From assembly GCA_964036045.1 (NCBI GenBank), contig OZ038379.1, positions 81,560,562 through 81,624,561 of the forward strand: DNA of 64,000 nt. Direction: 5' to 3'. Under the pieces are notes generated by a model, which was given only the letters and a program-made list of their open reading frames with translations, was not told the origin of the DNA and searched no databases. The stretch is from Eutreptiella sp. 'Long Island Sound 2002'. Taxonomy: Eukaryota; Euglenozoa; Euglenophyceae; Eutreptiales; Eutreptiaceae. Shown here in pieces: positions 44,560 through 54,011 of the stretch (the first letter of the stretch is position 1; each line of letters opens with the position of its first letter). A program made the position numbers and the translations under genes.

Positions 44560-45850
44560 TGCCGCTGCATCCGTGGCAGTTCCACCACCTAGCACTGGGC
44601 AATCGCAAAGGCCGTGGTGAACGTATCAGCGGCCTGCAGCGTGCCGTGCAAGATATTATGGGGGTGGACTGGCATGTAAGAATGCGTAGTGGGGTTACGA
44701 ATGTGGTGGACGTGTACACGGATGTCCCCACGGATCATCAAGTCGATTTGGAGTTGAATGCCGTGGCGGTGTTGCGGGAATCGAGGAAGGAGGGGCAAAG
44801 TGTGTCTCGGCTGCAATATACCCGGTCAACATCCACTTGGTATTGCCCTTAGGCCAAAATCGTGTCCGAGTGAAAGACTTTGGGTGATCCCCACCCCATT
44901 GATTTTGTGTTGCACACTCCCGGCGGTAGTTATTTGATTGGGTCTAGGGTGAATGTGAAGGACAAGCTGCAGCTTATGTGGCACAATAATCCCCCGGTAA
45001 CACAAGGGAACCAAGTTGTGGTGGGCATTTCTATTGATGGCACCAAACTTTCGCAACGTTCTTTTGAGCACTTTGCGGTAGGGGAGTTGGGGAGCCGTCT
45101 ACCTTTGGGCTCATGGGTGCTACTCCATGGCTCAGAGACCACCCAAATTCTTCGCGACTTTGCCCACCAAGAGAATTTAAACCTTGATGTGTTTGCTGTG
45201 AATGAGATGCAAGTTTTGAATGAGGGAGGGTTTGCAACTCCCGTTGTTTGCGTAATCATAGCTAACACCAAGGCGCAAGTTGCCCTCTCAGGGTGTCGCA
45301 ATTTCAAATGTAAGGGCACATGTGTGCAGGCTCTGCGGGGGGAACTGTTTTCATTGTTTGGGTGCGTTTGGGCAGGGAATCTCAATTTTGCTCAAGGTTT
45401 GGCAATGGGGGGGATGACATTGCTAGCACTCCTTCCTTCCAAAGACCACCGGACCTTGGACTCCATGGCGTGCACCGTTTGGTGCATTGTGCGGGCAGTG
45501 GGTTGGTTAAGGCTTTGATGCATCACCATGGGTGGACATTGGTTTGGGTGCAGTGGTTTTGGGATGACACCACGGTTGAGAGCCGTACGGCCACGGTGGC
45601 CGATTGTGAGCAAGAGAAGGTGGGAAAGAAGCCCGTGCGATTGGAGCAAAGTGCCGCGGGGGCATGGGTGAAAAGGCAAGGGTGGGATCTCATTGCCGAC
45701 TACTTGGAGGGGGACAATAATTTACCAGTCCCGGTGCAAGTGGTGGCGGTTACAATGACATGGAATGCTTGTTGGCGTTTGTGGGGAGAGAAATTTGCAC
45801 TCACCTTGTGTGGAAGGACGGGAGGTTGGACCTTCACGATTCTTGCATAG
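44560..45850 (+). pseudogene. E6 DDE-like transposase, decayed
   Basis: Segments are MPLHPWQFHHLALGNRKGRG (from 44560), then 44880-45518, then 45494-45850. Motifs are VGISIDGTKLSQRS (Asp near 45035); IANTKAQVALSGC (about 45256-45294), where the other families have G/A-D-G-K, so the second Asp is Asn or missing; FKCKGTC; and, one frame over, RPPDLGLHGVHRLVHCAG (about 45443-45496), almost the same as PDYGLHGV in E2. The end reads WRLWGEKFALTLCGRTGGWT. No late Glu motif is certain. The shared motif order places it with the E1 and E2 transposases. Confidence 0.5.
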
Positions 45851-45859
45851 ACTGAGACC

Positions 45860-46012
45860 GCGCGCCTTGTTTAACGAGGCGCCCAGGGGGGGGGGGGGAT
45901 TTGGCGCTAACGAGGCGCACCGGGCGTGGGGGGGGGGTTTGGCGCTACCGAGGTGCACGGGGGGGGGGTTTGGCGCTAACGAGGCGCACGGGGGGGGAGG
46001 GTTGCGAACGAG
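45860..46012. repeat. GGCGC/G-run minisatellite, copy 1
   Basis: Four to five units of about 31 bp (TTTGGCGCTAACGAGGCGCA plus a run of 8-12 G). The same array occurs at 48664-48910. The G-runs could form G-quadruplexes, and GGCGC...GCGCC pairs can form hairpins. Confidence 0.75.
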
Positions 46013-46330
46013 CCGCGCGGGGGGGTGGGATGCGCTGTTTTAGGGCATGGTGCGTAACTCCCCCAATTTTGGGGGTTGTTAATATGGTTGGAACCCGGAC
46101 TTTCACGTGTTACATGCGTGCACTACGATGCGAATACTCGGACGAAGGCGAGGACTCCAGTGACATAGCTTCAGTATTGCCGGCAATGTTCACACCAAAA
46201 ATAAAGTCTTCCCGTTATGCTTTTGTGTTGCCGGCAGTTGGCGGTTAAGCCCTGTTGGTTCTCAAAAAGCAGGCTGCTGAATTATTTGGGTTATTTCATT
46301 ATTTGGCTGGCATTTTACTGTTATAAGAAG

Positions 46331-47340
46331 ATGGAATTTGACCCAGATCATCTGGTTTTGGCAGATCCGCGCGAATTGGATACCGCTTGGACTATTTTGG
46401 TTAGGCACCCTATTTTGGCTCACAAGGTGTCTTCCGAGAATAGGGCACGTACTGTGGATGCGGGTTATCAACTTTGGACAGATTATTTAACGTTCAATAC
46501 TACATCTTGGTGCCGTATTTTCAAAGAAACATTGGATGTTCTTATCGTTAGTTCTTCGTTCCCAAAATATCGGGATGCTAGGTTATTTGGCTTAGCCAGG
46601 GCTTGGGGGGTAGAGGCTCCAAATTTCGACTTGGCCTCCGACCAATCCAACGCTGTGTTCAAATTATCTGAGTTATTATCCAGGAGCCAAGGGAGTTTGC
46701 CCGAGGTTGTTTTCAAGGTACCCGAGGTCGAAGCCGCTCCTATCACTATGCCTTGGGGCAAGGAAGTATGGGATATGGACGTACACTTGGAAGAGTTGTG
46801 GAAACAGGCCAAGACACCCATGACTGATGAAGTGCGCAAAGCACTCGTTGATGATATACCATTGTATAAATCCATTCCCGAATATGGCCTGGACACCAAT
46901 TGTAAAAAGGAGAGCGCTCATGCCATGGACCGAGTTCACAAACAATGGGAAACACAACTTTATAATGCGTTGCGCATTTTTGGTGTGTTGGATTCTACTT
47001 TGCGATAAGGTGCGGACGCGGCGTTTGACGCCGAAGAATTGGTTCACCGTGCATTTTATGTGCTTGCGGATTTGTCCCGAAGGGTGCATGACCATCGTAA
47101 GAACAAGTCGATCCCCGGTTCGGTTGCAAAAGGCAATTTGTTATTTTACAAGGAGGATATGCAACATGCGAAGTTCGCCCAATCTGTAAACAGGCTCGGT
47201 TATGGGGGAAAACCTCGGGGAACTAGTGGGGGTGATTTTCGCCGAAAAGGAAAATCCACCTAACGAGGCTATGGTTCCGGCAAGGGCTATGGACGTGGTT
47301 ATGGAAAAAATTCCTATCAAGGAAGAAACTCCAAGGGACA
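46331..47340 (+). pseudogene. DIRS-like gag
   Basis: ATG at 46331 (MEFDPDHLVLADPRELDTAW), helical middle, first stop at 47006-47008 (a TAA), then AFDAEELVHRAFYVLADLSR and LLFYKEDMQHAKFAQSVNRL. Past a second TAA (47261-47263) come RGYGSGKGYGRGYGKN and SYQGRNSKGHG, a Gly/Arg/Lys-rich tail as in DIRS gag proteins. It lies directly upstream of the reverse transcriptase, as usual in this group. The base composition is AT-richer than the neighbours, which suggests a different origin. Confidence 0.6.
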
Positions 47341-48600
47341 CGGTAGTCAGGCCCAAGGATCCTCTCCCTCCTCCACGCTGTTATGACTCTCTAGTCGCTC
47401 ATGTGCAGGCGCGCCTTCCGTGGTGGCGGCGCCATGTACAGCCGTCCGTGGTGCGCATTATCGAAAGAGGAGTGGAGCCAAATTGGTTGAGACTGCCGGC
47501 GCTACGCAATCCGCAATGCCATGTACTCACTCCCGAGGAGTTGGAGATGACCCGAGCTCTCATAAATGACGAGTACATGCCGGTTGGGGCCGTCATCAAA
47601 TTGAAGAGTCACACGGGGTACACCGTTCCATGGTTCCTCATCGTCAAAGACGACGGATTGGGAGGTCAAAAGGTCTGTTTGATCCTCAACTTGAAAAAGG
47701 TAAATGCCTTCCTTCATGCACCCAAGTTTACTTTGGAGAGTATTTCAAAGATTTATCCCCACCTACTCAAGGTCATGTGGGCAGCCTCTATCGATTTAAA
47801 GCATGCATATTTGCATCTTGGTTTATCGCCGTCCTTGTCAACGGTTTGTACACTGCGGGTGGGGGGCGATTACTATCTTTGTGGCGGCGCCTTTTGGGCT
47901 TGCACACTTGCCGTATGTTTGGGACCGGGTCATCAAGACATTTCAAACTTTGGCACGCCGCCAGGGATATTTAGTGTTCTTTTATTTCGACGATATCCTA
48001 GTGCTTGGACTTTCCCCAACGGAAGTGAGGCACATCGTGGCCCATTTGCTGAAATGGTTTCGGGACGCGGGACTATTGGTCAATATAGCAAAGTCTCATT
48101 TAGAGCCCGTGCAGAATTTAATTCACTTTGGTGTGCAATTGGATTTCATAAAGGGATGCTTCTCTATCCCGGGGCGCAAATTGAAGTCTTATCGCAAGGA
48201 GTTGGGGAAATTGGTTACTCACGAAATGGTTACTTGCCAACGGGCGGCAGCTATTTTGGGGCAAGTAAAGTCACTGCTCATTATAATTCCCGCTCTTCGC
48301 TCTTTCCTTTGCCTTCTACAGGCCGTCGTTCAACAAGCGTCGGTCCACGAATGGGACACGATTTTGCCGGTGCCTGCGGAAGTTTGCGAGGAGCTACGTT
48401 GATGTAAGGACATCCTCCTCCAATGGCCGGGGCGCTACATGTTGGGACGGCCACCCACGAGGCTTTTCGCGTTGGACGCCTCCACGCACGCGTACGGCGG
48501 GTCGGACCTTCGGGGACATCATCTCGTACACGGTTATTGGCGCCACCTCATGCCGTGGCACATCAACCTCAAGGAAGTTTCCGCGGCTATGGACACAATG
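47341..48600 (+). pseudogene. DIRS-like reverse transcriptase and partial RNase H
   Basis: Reverse transcriptase blocks: VKDDGLGGQKVCLILNLKKV, MWAASIDLKHAYLHLGLSPS, then after a frame slip near 47830 FVAAPFGLAHLPYVWDRVIK, VFFYFDDILVLGLSPTEV (Asp-Asp at 47989-47994), GLLVNIAKSHLEPVQNLIHF and LGKLVTHEMVTCQRAAAILG. The last blocks are distinctive for DIRS/PAT elements. RNase H begins with FALDASTHAYGG and WHINLKEVSAAMDT, then is cut at 48600 where E6-type sequence starts. The tyrosine recombinase expected downstream is missing. Confidence 0.75.
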
Positions 48601-48910
48601 TGACCTTGTGTGGAAGGAGGGGAGGTTGGACCTTTGCGATTCTTGCATTGGCTGAGACCGCGCGCCTCGTTTAACGAGGCGCGCGGGGGGGGGATTTGGC
48701 GCCAACGAGGCGCACGAGGGGGGGGGGGGGAGTTTGGTGCTAACGAGGTGCACGGGGGGGGGGGTTTGGCGCTAACGAGGCGCGCGGGGGGGGAGTTTGG
48801 CGTTAACGAGGCGAATAGGGGGGGGGGGAGTTTGGCGGTAACGAGGTGCACGGGGGGGGGGGGGTTGGCGCTAACCAGGCGCAGGGCGCGCGGGGGGGGG
48901 GGGGGGGTTG
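48601..48910. repeat. E6-gene 3' fragment plus GGCGC minisatellite, copy 2
   Basis: 48601-48663 matches 45805-45868 (TGTGTGGAAGGA-GGGAGGTTGG...CTGAGACCGCGCGCCT). The minisatellite 48664-48910 has about eight units with longer G-runs. The duplication brackets the DIRS fragment. Confidence 0.7.
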
Positions 48911-49065
48911 CGAACAAGCGCGATGACCTACGCGATGACTCGCACAATAAGTAGTTATCGCGCGATGACTAGCGCGACAACTCGCGCGATAACTGGGTTA
49001 TCGCGCGATAACCCCCGCGATAACCAGTGCTCTAACCCCGTTCTAACTAGTTAGAGCACAAAAAG
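48911..49065. repeat. GTTATCGCG array, inverted relative to the E1A left array
   Basis: CGCGATGACT, CGCGATAACTGGGTTATCGC and CCCGCGATAACC words, then CTAACTAGTTAGAGC. The reverse complement of 48911-49130 matches 1010-1225. Confidence 0.8.
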
Positions 49066-49303
49066 ACCAAGTCGCACGAAGTGCAAAACCAGCAATACCG
49101 AGCAAACGAGACAAGCAAGGCACATTCTTGCATCATAGTGCACCCATGTAACATGTGAAATTCCGGGTTCCAACCATATTAACAACCCCCAAAATTGGGG
49201 GGGTTCCGTGCCACGCCCTAGAATAGCACATCCCAACCCCCCGCGCGGCATTTTCTCTTGTTCCATGTTTCTTCTCTTCGCTTTAGCTGTCAAATAATCT
49301 ACA

Positions 49304-51415
49304 ATGGGCCTTGCTGATACCCACCCTTGGTACGAGCACCATCAAAAGCTCCTTGGGATCCGTCGCCTTGGTGCACCCGAGGGGTTTACGATGGGTGGCA
49401 CCACTGCGAGGCACCCTGTAGCGAGTCATTTCGAAAAGGGTCTGGACTTTGCACTCATCGTCCATAAGTCCCCCTGCATGGCGGACGAGAAGGACCCCGT
49501 GGTTCTCAGCAACTACATCTTCGAGTTGTTAGAGGTAAATCTAGGGGTTGGTGGATTTTTGATACAGCTTCATCCGGAGGATGTGGACGCCGTTGTGGAG
49601 TCCATCACCGCCCATGCCTAGAATGGTGCGGGGACGAAGACGACCCTCTATGTGGGCCAGGAGGAAGAGGAGGAAGTGGAGGAGGAAGTGATGGAGGTGG
49701 AGGAAGTGGGAGGTGGGTGGGGAAGGACAAGCCCCACCAACTGCTCGTGGTTAGTGTCCAGAAGGTAAGGATCCGACTGGGTAAGGGGAAGGGGAAGTCG
49801 GATGGTTGGTTCCCCCAACCCCTCACCCACAACACCCGGCGGGTCTGCACTGACCACCCCGAAACCAAGCTTCCCATGCATTTCCTTTGCCCCAGAAGGG
49901 AGTGGGAGCGTGAGTGGTATGGGGTCACCACTCCCAACATTGTTTCGGGGCAAGGGATGATTCTTTTTCCTTTTGGGGCAGCACCCCCCCTTATTGGGGA
50001 GGCCGAGGAAGTGGTTGCGGCAGAGCCCATGGGGGTCTTTCGTTGGGATCCAAACGATCTTGTGGTCACTGCCGGAGACAGGTTGGTGGTGAACCACTTG
50101 CTCGAGCACGATTTTCGAGTGCTGTGCAGCTGGACAGTCTTTTGGATGATCTTGAGAGGGTGCCTCTCTCAGAGAAGGCACCCATTTTCAATGAGAACCC
50201 CCGCATGTCGGGCAAGCCACAAGATTCACCGACCCGTCGCACATTGTATGGCAACTATGGGGGCCGCAACCACCACAAGTACAACCCCCACAAGCTTCAC
50301 GATCTGCCGGTCCTCAAAAGGATCGCAGAGCATGTGCTTGAGACTGCGAAGAAGAGTGTGGTGGGGGGGGTTGGGTGCAGCTGCACCATTCTTCACATGG
50401 CAGATTTTTTGAGCTATGACCACACCCCGCAGCACCTCCATCGTGATCCCCCCCCCTACACTGTGCCCGATGGCACATTGATTGTTAATTGCCTTCATTA
50501 TGCTTACGCATAATCATGAGGCCGAGAATGGGTCGCATTTTCTTTTTGCCCCCTCCAGCAATCCTAGGTTCCCTGACCCTTGGGTGGAGAGGGCTGTGCC
50601 ATTCAAGAGGGGCACTGCCTTTTGTTTTAATCCCCTTGATGTTCACTGGGGGTCCGGCATTCCAAAGGCATCGCCCACTGGTGTGACCCATCCTCGCCTC
50701 ATGGCATTTTTTGCAATTGAGCTAACCCAAGGGCCTAACCTACGATTCCCAAACCTGCATGTCACCCAGTCCATTAAGCGGCCCCAGCTGGGGGCACCTG
50801 GTGGCCAGGTTGCCAAGACGGTCCCTTGTGAGGGGGCGGTTAGGTGTAGGGGGAAGGTCGTGGCCAAGTGCTACGGTTGCGGTGAGGCTCTTTTCTGCGC
50901 CGCACACAAAGATGGTCTTTGTGTGTCATGCCAGGAGGGGGAGGAGCAAGAGGGGGGGAGGAGGAGTTGGGGGAGGACCCCAATGGTGTCAGCATTGAGC
51001 AATGTGCTCAGTGCTTGCTCCCGGTGGGAACAACCACCGGGCATTTTTTGTTGTCAGGGTTGAGGGCTGGGAGGGGGTTGCCCGCCTCACTCATGAGGAG
51101 CCGGGGTGGGTCGCAGGCCAACCCGATCAGTGCCCCTTGGCCAAGGTGTGCCACAGGGAGACATTGCCGGGGCCCACCTTGCAACGCCATGTTGGGACTA
51201 AGGTGTCGCCGGGGTGCATTTTGGTGGTGACGAAGGGAATGTATGGAGGCGTGGCAATGGTCCCCCCTGAGCTCGAGGGGGTGGCCCAGGTGGTGGAGTG
51301 GAGGCAAGTTTAGGAGTATGCAGCCCTCACGGACTTCTTCTACTTGCAGAGGATGAACCTGGTGCTAGATGATCCCAAGAAGGAGGCGGGCAAAGGCATG
51401 GGCCCATGTCACCAG
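49304..51415 (+). pseudogene. E1B 2OG-Fe(II) dioxygenase-like gene, first exon region
   Basis: Homologous to 1281-3399. The frame stops at a TAG (49619-49621) where E1A reads a sense codon (GAG), whereas E1B has CAG at the E1A stop. The copies decayed independently from an intact ancestor. Iron/2OG ligands are H-R-D at 50439-50447, His at 50644-50646 and Arg at 50695-50697. The cysteine cluster CYGCGEALFCAAHKDGLCVS is kept, with the final CxxC. A frame change near 50480 separates HxD from the distal ligands, so this copy is also broken. The exon ends KGMGPCHQ with donor CAG|GTGTGA. Confidence 0.6.
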
Positions 51416-51632
51416 GTGTGAAAAGTGCGCACTGAACCCTGCTCTAACCTTTGCTCTAACTAGTTATCGCAGCAGTTATTGCGCTCTAATTGGGTGCTCT
51501 AACTAGTTATCGTGCTGGGTTATCGCGTTCTAACTCGTTATCGCGGGGGTTATCGCGGGGGTTATCGCGCTCTAACTAGGTTATCGCGGTAGTTGTCGCG
51601 TGTTTTTTTATTATTTCTTTTGTTCTTTCCAG
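51416..51632 (+). repeat. E1B intron with GTTATCGCG palindromes
   Basis: Donor and acceptor (TTCTTTCCAG) are at the same codon as in E1A. It has seven or eight GTTATCGCG-type words, shorter than the E1A intron. Confidence 0.78.
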
Positions 51633-52215
51633 GCCACAATCCTGCAATTGCCGCATCTCTTCGTCGAGGAGGCAGCCGAGGCAGCAGCAGCAGCAGCAAC
51701 AGGAGCAGCACAAGCAGCAGGGGCATGGGCCGCCAAGCCGGTGGCGGCCCGCGCGGAGCTGGAGGGGGAGAAGAGGCAGCCGAAGGGGGTAGCTTGTCGA
51801 TGGCAGGAGCCGGCGGATGAGGTCTGCCGGAGGGTCGGGACCGGATGGTACCGGCAGGTCACCATCACGGAGAAGGAGGGGGGGGTGGAGAGGAAGACCA
51901 ACCTCACCCTCACCTCCTATGTGTGGGATGGGGGGGAAACGGCCAAATGGCCAAATGTTGCTGAGGGGGAAACACTTGCGGCTGCTTTGTGTTTGTTTGG
52001 GTTGAGTGACCCCCCCCAAAGGAGAAGTTATTTTTTGTTGAGGGTGTGCTTCATTGATGAAGCATCGGGGGGGTACACTAGGAGGGAAGTGTGGCAGAAG
52101 CTGCACAAGGGGGGGGGGAATCCACCAGGTTGGGGGGTTCGAGGCCCCCCAATCTATGTGTGATCCAACCGCTTCGTGGGTCCAGTCGTATGCGCCCAAG
52201 GCGGGAAGGCCCACG
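51633..52215 (+). pseudogene. E1B second exon with unoccupied E2 site
   Basis: Encodes ATILQLPHLFVEEAAEAA, the GTGWYRQVTITEKEGG block, RVCFIDEASGGYTRREVWQK, then, after a frame slip in the G-run at 52110-52117, DPTASWVQSYAPKAGRPTKH. That last piece spans the position where E2A interrupts E1A. E5 truncates it after about 52215. The family is unknown; the AT-hook-like GRP patch suggests DNA contact. Confidence 0.6.
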
Positions 52216-52524
52216 AAGCATCCCTAGTGACCTAAATTAAAGTCAATATGTTAATTTTTAATTTTTGATATATGAAGGCGTTAACATATTAATGTGGCAA
52301 ATATTAAGAGGTTAAAGTCAAATTTTTGCGATTGGGCCATTGGTACCCATTTGTCCATGCACATATGCGGACCTATAAGGGGTGTTACGTGGCATATTGT
52401 TGCACAACGGTATAGTAGAGAGGTTCCAATGTTGTGTTGGTGGGTGTCTTGGACACCCCCCCTCCGGTTGCCCGCATTCCCCCCCCCCCTCCACACCACC
52501 ATGTTCCCTTGTATAGCCTTTGTT

Positions 52525-53575
52525 ATGCCTTTCTCTCGGGACACCCTTACCGAGCTTAACATGACGCTCGTGCGTTTGAGTGGGGCCAAGAGTTTGCGGG
52601 ACCCTTTGGTCTCCCAACTCCTTGGTGAGTGGGTGGCCTCATCCCCTTTGGCCCGGGCCCGATGGTCCGAGGCCATGGAGGTTGGCTACCCCTCCCTTAT
52701 TCGTACTAAGCAAGTGGAGGCGGTGAAGCAATATGCCTCCCACCTCTTCCCGGCCCCGGACCTCATCGGCCTCCTCATGGACTTGAACGTCCCCAAGCTC
52801 GGCTTCCGGCACGTGTCGGAGTACATGAGCCGCCGTGGGTCGGCCTACATGGCCGCAACGGGCCTCCCGTTCCCCCGCCCCATTTCCACTCGGGATACGT
52901 TCACGGACACGTGGAAGGAGTTGGTCACCCCCCTTGACCTACGGCCACCCGTGTCCGTCCCCAATCCCCCCGCGAGTGGGCGCTCTTGGCCGCTACCCTC
53001 ATGGGCCCGGTACGTTCAATCACGCCCATTGCTAGTGGACACCATCGATTGGACAAGGCCCCTTACCTTCATTGTGCGTGGGGATGAGCACCCGTGCGCC
53101 GCTGGTAGTTGGACCCATTTCTCCATTGGGCTCCTCAACCACGGCGCACAGGGCTGCACACCGCGTACTAGTGGGTGATAGGGATGGCCGTGTGCGGGGA
53201 CAAGGACATGGCGGCACTAGCAACGATATGGGCCGATAACTTCAAGGTTTGTGGCCCATTCGTTGTTTGTTAATTTCTGCATTAATTTCTGGAGATTAAG
53301 ATCCAGAATTCGGTTAATATTAACGCCGACTGAAGAATTAACTTAATATTAATCTCGAGAAATTAATGTAAATATTAACACATGGTTTTTTTTGGAGGTG
53401 TTGAAGTCTATTGATGACCGCAAGGGGTTCTAGTGGCCAACACCTAGGGTGCCGGGTGAGCTAGCCATTCGGGAGGACCACCCCCTAGTGCACCGCTTCA
53501 TTGGCGCCTCTAGATGGCCCATAGTGGGCTCTACATATAAAGTATACAACATCAATGCACGTTTTCTTGTATGGA
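52525..53575 (+). pseudogene. E5 transposase-like gene
   Basis: Exon 1, 52525-53246: MPFSRDTLTELNMTLVRLSG, LPFPRPISTRDTF, DWTRPLTFIVRGDEHPCAAG and FSIGLLNHGAQG, a clear homologue of E4 exon 1. Intron 53247-53397. Exon 2, VLKSIDDRKGF, a TAG at 53433-53435, then [20 protein letters not shown] up to the CA tract at 53590. An in-frame TGA also occurs at 53176-53178. The remainder of the protein is missing. The start could be 52501 instead. Function as a transposase is inferred through E4 only. Confidence 0.5.
53247..53397 (+). repeat. E5 intron made of TTAATATTAA palindromes
   Basis: 151 bp. Donor AAG|GTTTGT, acceptor TTTTTTTTGGAG. TTAATTTCTGCATTAATTTC, GGTTAATATTAACGCC, CTTAATATTAATCTC and TTAATGTAAATATTAAC words. 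The donor hexamer and insertion codon equal those of E4. Confidence 0.75.
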
Positions 53576-53585
53576 ATGGGAAGAA

Positions 53586-53589
<4 letters not shown>

Positions 53590-53653
<64 letters not shown>

Positions 53654-53703
53654 ACACACACATACACACCTGGTAAAAATGGCAATACCCCCACCCACCC
53701 ACA

Positions 53704-53780
<77 letters not shown>
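53590..53780. repeat. (CA)n microsatellites
   Basis: Two CA runs (about 53589-53668 and 53699-53779) are separated by GGTAAAAATGGCAATACCCC. Apparent open frames of His-Thr or Cys-Val repeats are by-products. Confidence 0.95.
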
Positions 53781-53783
<3 letters not shown>

Positions 53784-53975
53784 ATGAGGTCGGCACCCCC
53801 CCACACACCCAACCCCTCCCACACACATCCCTCCTTGCTCCTTCCTCTCTCCTCCCGTTGCCCTTGCGCTTAATATTTGAGAGGGTATTCGCTTTCTTTT
53901 CACAGGTTATTTTTTTGGGAAGATTGAAAATTGTTGAAGATCGTTGAAAATTGAGCAAGGAAAAAAAGGTTATAG

Positions 53976-54011
<36 letters not shown>

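Larger units (their letters stand above)
43240..46012 (+). mobile_element. E6: decayed element with dioxygenase-like and transposase genes
   Basis: Contains a phytanoyl-hydroxylase-like N-terminal fragment, a 3-unit tandem repeat, an ACGCAAA/TTTGCGT repeat region and a DDE-like transposase that ends in a GGCGC minisatellite. The end fragment (45800-45880) is duplicated at 48600-48663. The boundaries are approximate. Confidence 0.45.
46013..49252. mobile_element. TIR element enclosing a DIRS fragment
   Basis: The left arm 46013-46135 and right arm 49131-49252 are inverted copies of each other (about 120 bp; outer sequence GCCGCGCGGGGGG, then TGGGATG, a TCTAGGGCGTGG-type word and CCAATTTTGGGGGTTGTTAA). 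The right arm continues inward into a GTTATCGCG array like E1A. Inside lie a truncated DIRS-like element, a 3' fragment of an E6-type gene and a GGCGC minisatellite, so the unit is composite. Confidence 0.6.
49253..52215 (+). mobile_element. E1B: second copy of E1, truncated on the right
   Basis: Homology to E1A starts at ATTTTCTCTTGTT (49251) and runs to AAGGCCCACGAAGCAT (about 52220), where E5 sequence takes over. It retains an unoccupied E2 site (about 52164-52185). Confidence 0.75.
52222..53590 (+). mobile_element. E5: element with TTAATATTAA palindromes, truncated
   Basis: Begins with AT-rich TTAATTTTTAATTTTTGATA and TTAACATATTAATG words, carries a gene homologous to E4, an intron with TTAATATTAA palindromes, and ends in a CA microsatellite. 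The same TTAATATTAA signature reappears at 54345-54480 and 55190-55315 inside the neighbouring long-TIR element, so the two may be parts of one unit. Confidence 0.5.
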
